Assembly (NCBI RefSeq): GCF_002807035.1
Contig: NZ_NIUC01000002.1
Span: 119,477 to 183,476 of the forward strand
DNA: 64,000 bases
Direction of reading: 5' to 3'
DNA from: Algoriphagus formosus
GTDB taxonomy: Bacteria; Bacteroidota; Bacteroidia; Cytophagales; Cyclobacteriaceae
The number at the start of each line of letters is the position of its first letter. Positions within the stretch are counted from its first letter, which is position 1. Shown here in pieces: positions 63,329 to 64,000 of this stretch. The notes under the pieces are model-generated. The model saw only the letters and a program-made list of their open reading frames with translations. It searched no databases and was not told where the DNA came from. The position numbers and the translations under genes were made by a program.

Positions 63329-64000
63329 ATGAATCAACGCTCCATCGCTGTACTTCCTTTCGACAACCTCAGCTCTGACCCGGAAAACGAATATTTTTCA
63401 GACGGGATGGCCGAGGAAATCATCAATGCACTCAGCAAAATCCAAAGCTTAAAAGTTATCGCACGAACTTCCTCCTTTGCTTTCAAAGGACAGAAAATCG
63501 ATGTTCGGATCATTGGCAATAAACTCGGAGTTTCATCAGTCATCGAGGGCAGTATTCGAAAAGCCGGAAGTCGAGTTCGCATCGCCGTGCAACTCATCCG
63601 AACGGACAACGGCTTCCATATTTGGTCCGAAACCTTTGACCGGACACTCGAGGATATTTTCGATTTGCAGGATGAAATTAGTTTATTGGTCGCAGATCGA
63701 ATTCGGGAGAATTTTGGACACTTGGAAATAGAGGACAGCCTTGTGTCCAGCAAAACGACCAATCCTGAAGCCTACGACCTTTTTCTGAAAGGCAGTCATC
63801 ACTTTAAGCGGAAAGATTTGGCCGATGTCAAAGAAGCTTTAGTCTTGTTTACCAAGGCGACCGAATTGGACCCTGACTTTCATGAAGCCTTTGCCTACAT
63901 CGGGGAAACCTACTTGCATCATGCAGGATTCAATTTGATTTCAGCCAAGGAGGGCTTTCAGAAATCCAGGGAATATGCCCAAAAAGCCCTTGCTATCAAT
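63329..64000 (+). CDS. TolB-like/TPR protein of the adenylate-cyclase-associated type (runs off edge)
   Basis: 224 codons from the ATG at 63329 to the window edge, with no stop; an earlier start down to 63287 is possible. RSIAVLPFDNLSSDPENEYFSDGMAEEIINAL and GSIRKAGSRVRIAVQLI form the TolB/FlgO-like N-terminal domain, and TPR units begin near NPEAYDLFLKG and FHEAFAYIGE. In most relatives this comes after a membrane helix or a cyclase or DNA-binding domain, which is missing here. Confidence 0.75.
   Translation, partial: MNQRSIAVLPFDNLSSDPENEYFSDGMAEEIINALSKIQSLKVIARTSSFAFKGQKIDVRIIGNKLGVSSVIEGSIRKAGSRVRIAVQLIRTDNGFHIWSETFDRTLEDIFDLQDEISLLVADRIRENFGHLEIEDSLVSSKTTNPEAYDLFLKGSHHFKRKDLADVKEALVLFTKATELDPDFHEAFAYIGETYLHHAGFNLISAKEGFQKSREYAQKALAIN

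Overview
The window looks like chromosome of a Bacteroidota bacterium, probably a cytophagalean close to Cyclobacteriaceae (inference). Support: no Shine-Dalgarno sequences but A-rich leaders before start codons, a TonB receptor with a carboxypeptidase-like N-terminus, several six-bladed beta-propeller proteins with a GxGPxE motif, DUF819, DUF4198 and DUF6734 proteins, a PVC-type heme dehydrogenase, and moderate GC with AT-rich islands. No tRNA, rRNA or CRISPR array was seen.

Region 1 (1-19690) is the most unusual part: a tandem system for disulfide-rich double-glycine peptides. An XRE regulator, cut by the window edge, diverges from a VKOR-thioredoxin protein that carries an apparently dead C39-like N-terminus. 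Then follow precursor P1, a beta-propeller protein, a C39 peptidase/ABC exporter, an HlyD adaptor and a DUF6734 protein. Four more precursor units follow: P2, P3 (frameshifted), P4 and P5. P2, P3 and P5 have their own propeller gene; P4 instead has a carboxypeptidase-regulatory-domain protein plus a TlpA-like lipoprotein. P2 to P5 each have a copy of the palindrome AGTAAATATTTACT, also present between the regulator and the VKOR gene, and a covarying hairpin about 28 nt before the start codon. In front of P3, P4 and P5 lie decaying copies of the first part of the C39 exporter gene. The array therefore seems to have grown by duplication of a unit of precursor, propeller and exporter, with exporter genes lost from the later units. 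All five peptide cores have an even number of cysteines (6, 6, 6, 4, 6), which fits the oxidase at the head of the locus.

Region 2 (19.9-28.1 kb) holds a RelE/ParE-type toxin-antitoxin pair with an XRE gene, a GntP permease, and a convergent operon of an SDR dehydrogenase, a TIM-barrel isomerase and a large secreted cytochrome-c dehydrogenase, probably for sugar-acid oxidation. A gene-free stretch rich in repeats follows. Region 3 (28.1-44.5 kb) is mostly housekeeping and transport: a TonB receptor with a small partner, a P-type ATPase, a metallophosphoesterase, an APC permease, a CDF exporter, a methylguanine methyltransferase, Pta-AckA, DUF819 and a VOC lipoprotein. Three copies of a 175-bp MITE-like repeat are scattered through it.

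Region 4 (44.6-47.8 kb) looks like an integron gene-cassette array without an integrase in view. AT-rich genes all point one way and are separated by attC-like sites whose outer boxes match the start of the same cassette. The last cassette includes a VapBC pair. Region 5 (47.8-64 kb) has an HxlR/SDR divergon with clear operators, a YdeI-like protein, a cyclase-family hydrolase, a DUF4198/HupE metal-related pair, HflK-HflC, a PQQ-type propeller, two outer-membrane proteins, a serine hydrolase, a broken AraC regulator, a DUF4386/alcohol dehydrogenase pair and the start of a TolB-like/TPR protein running off the edge.
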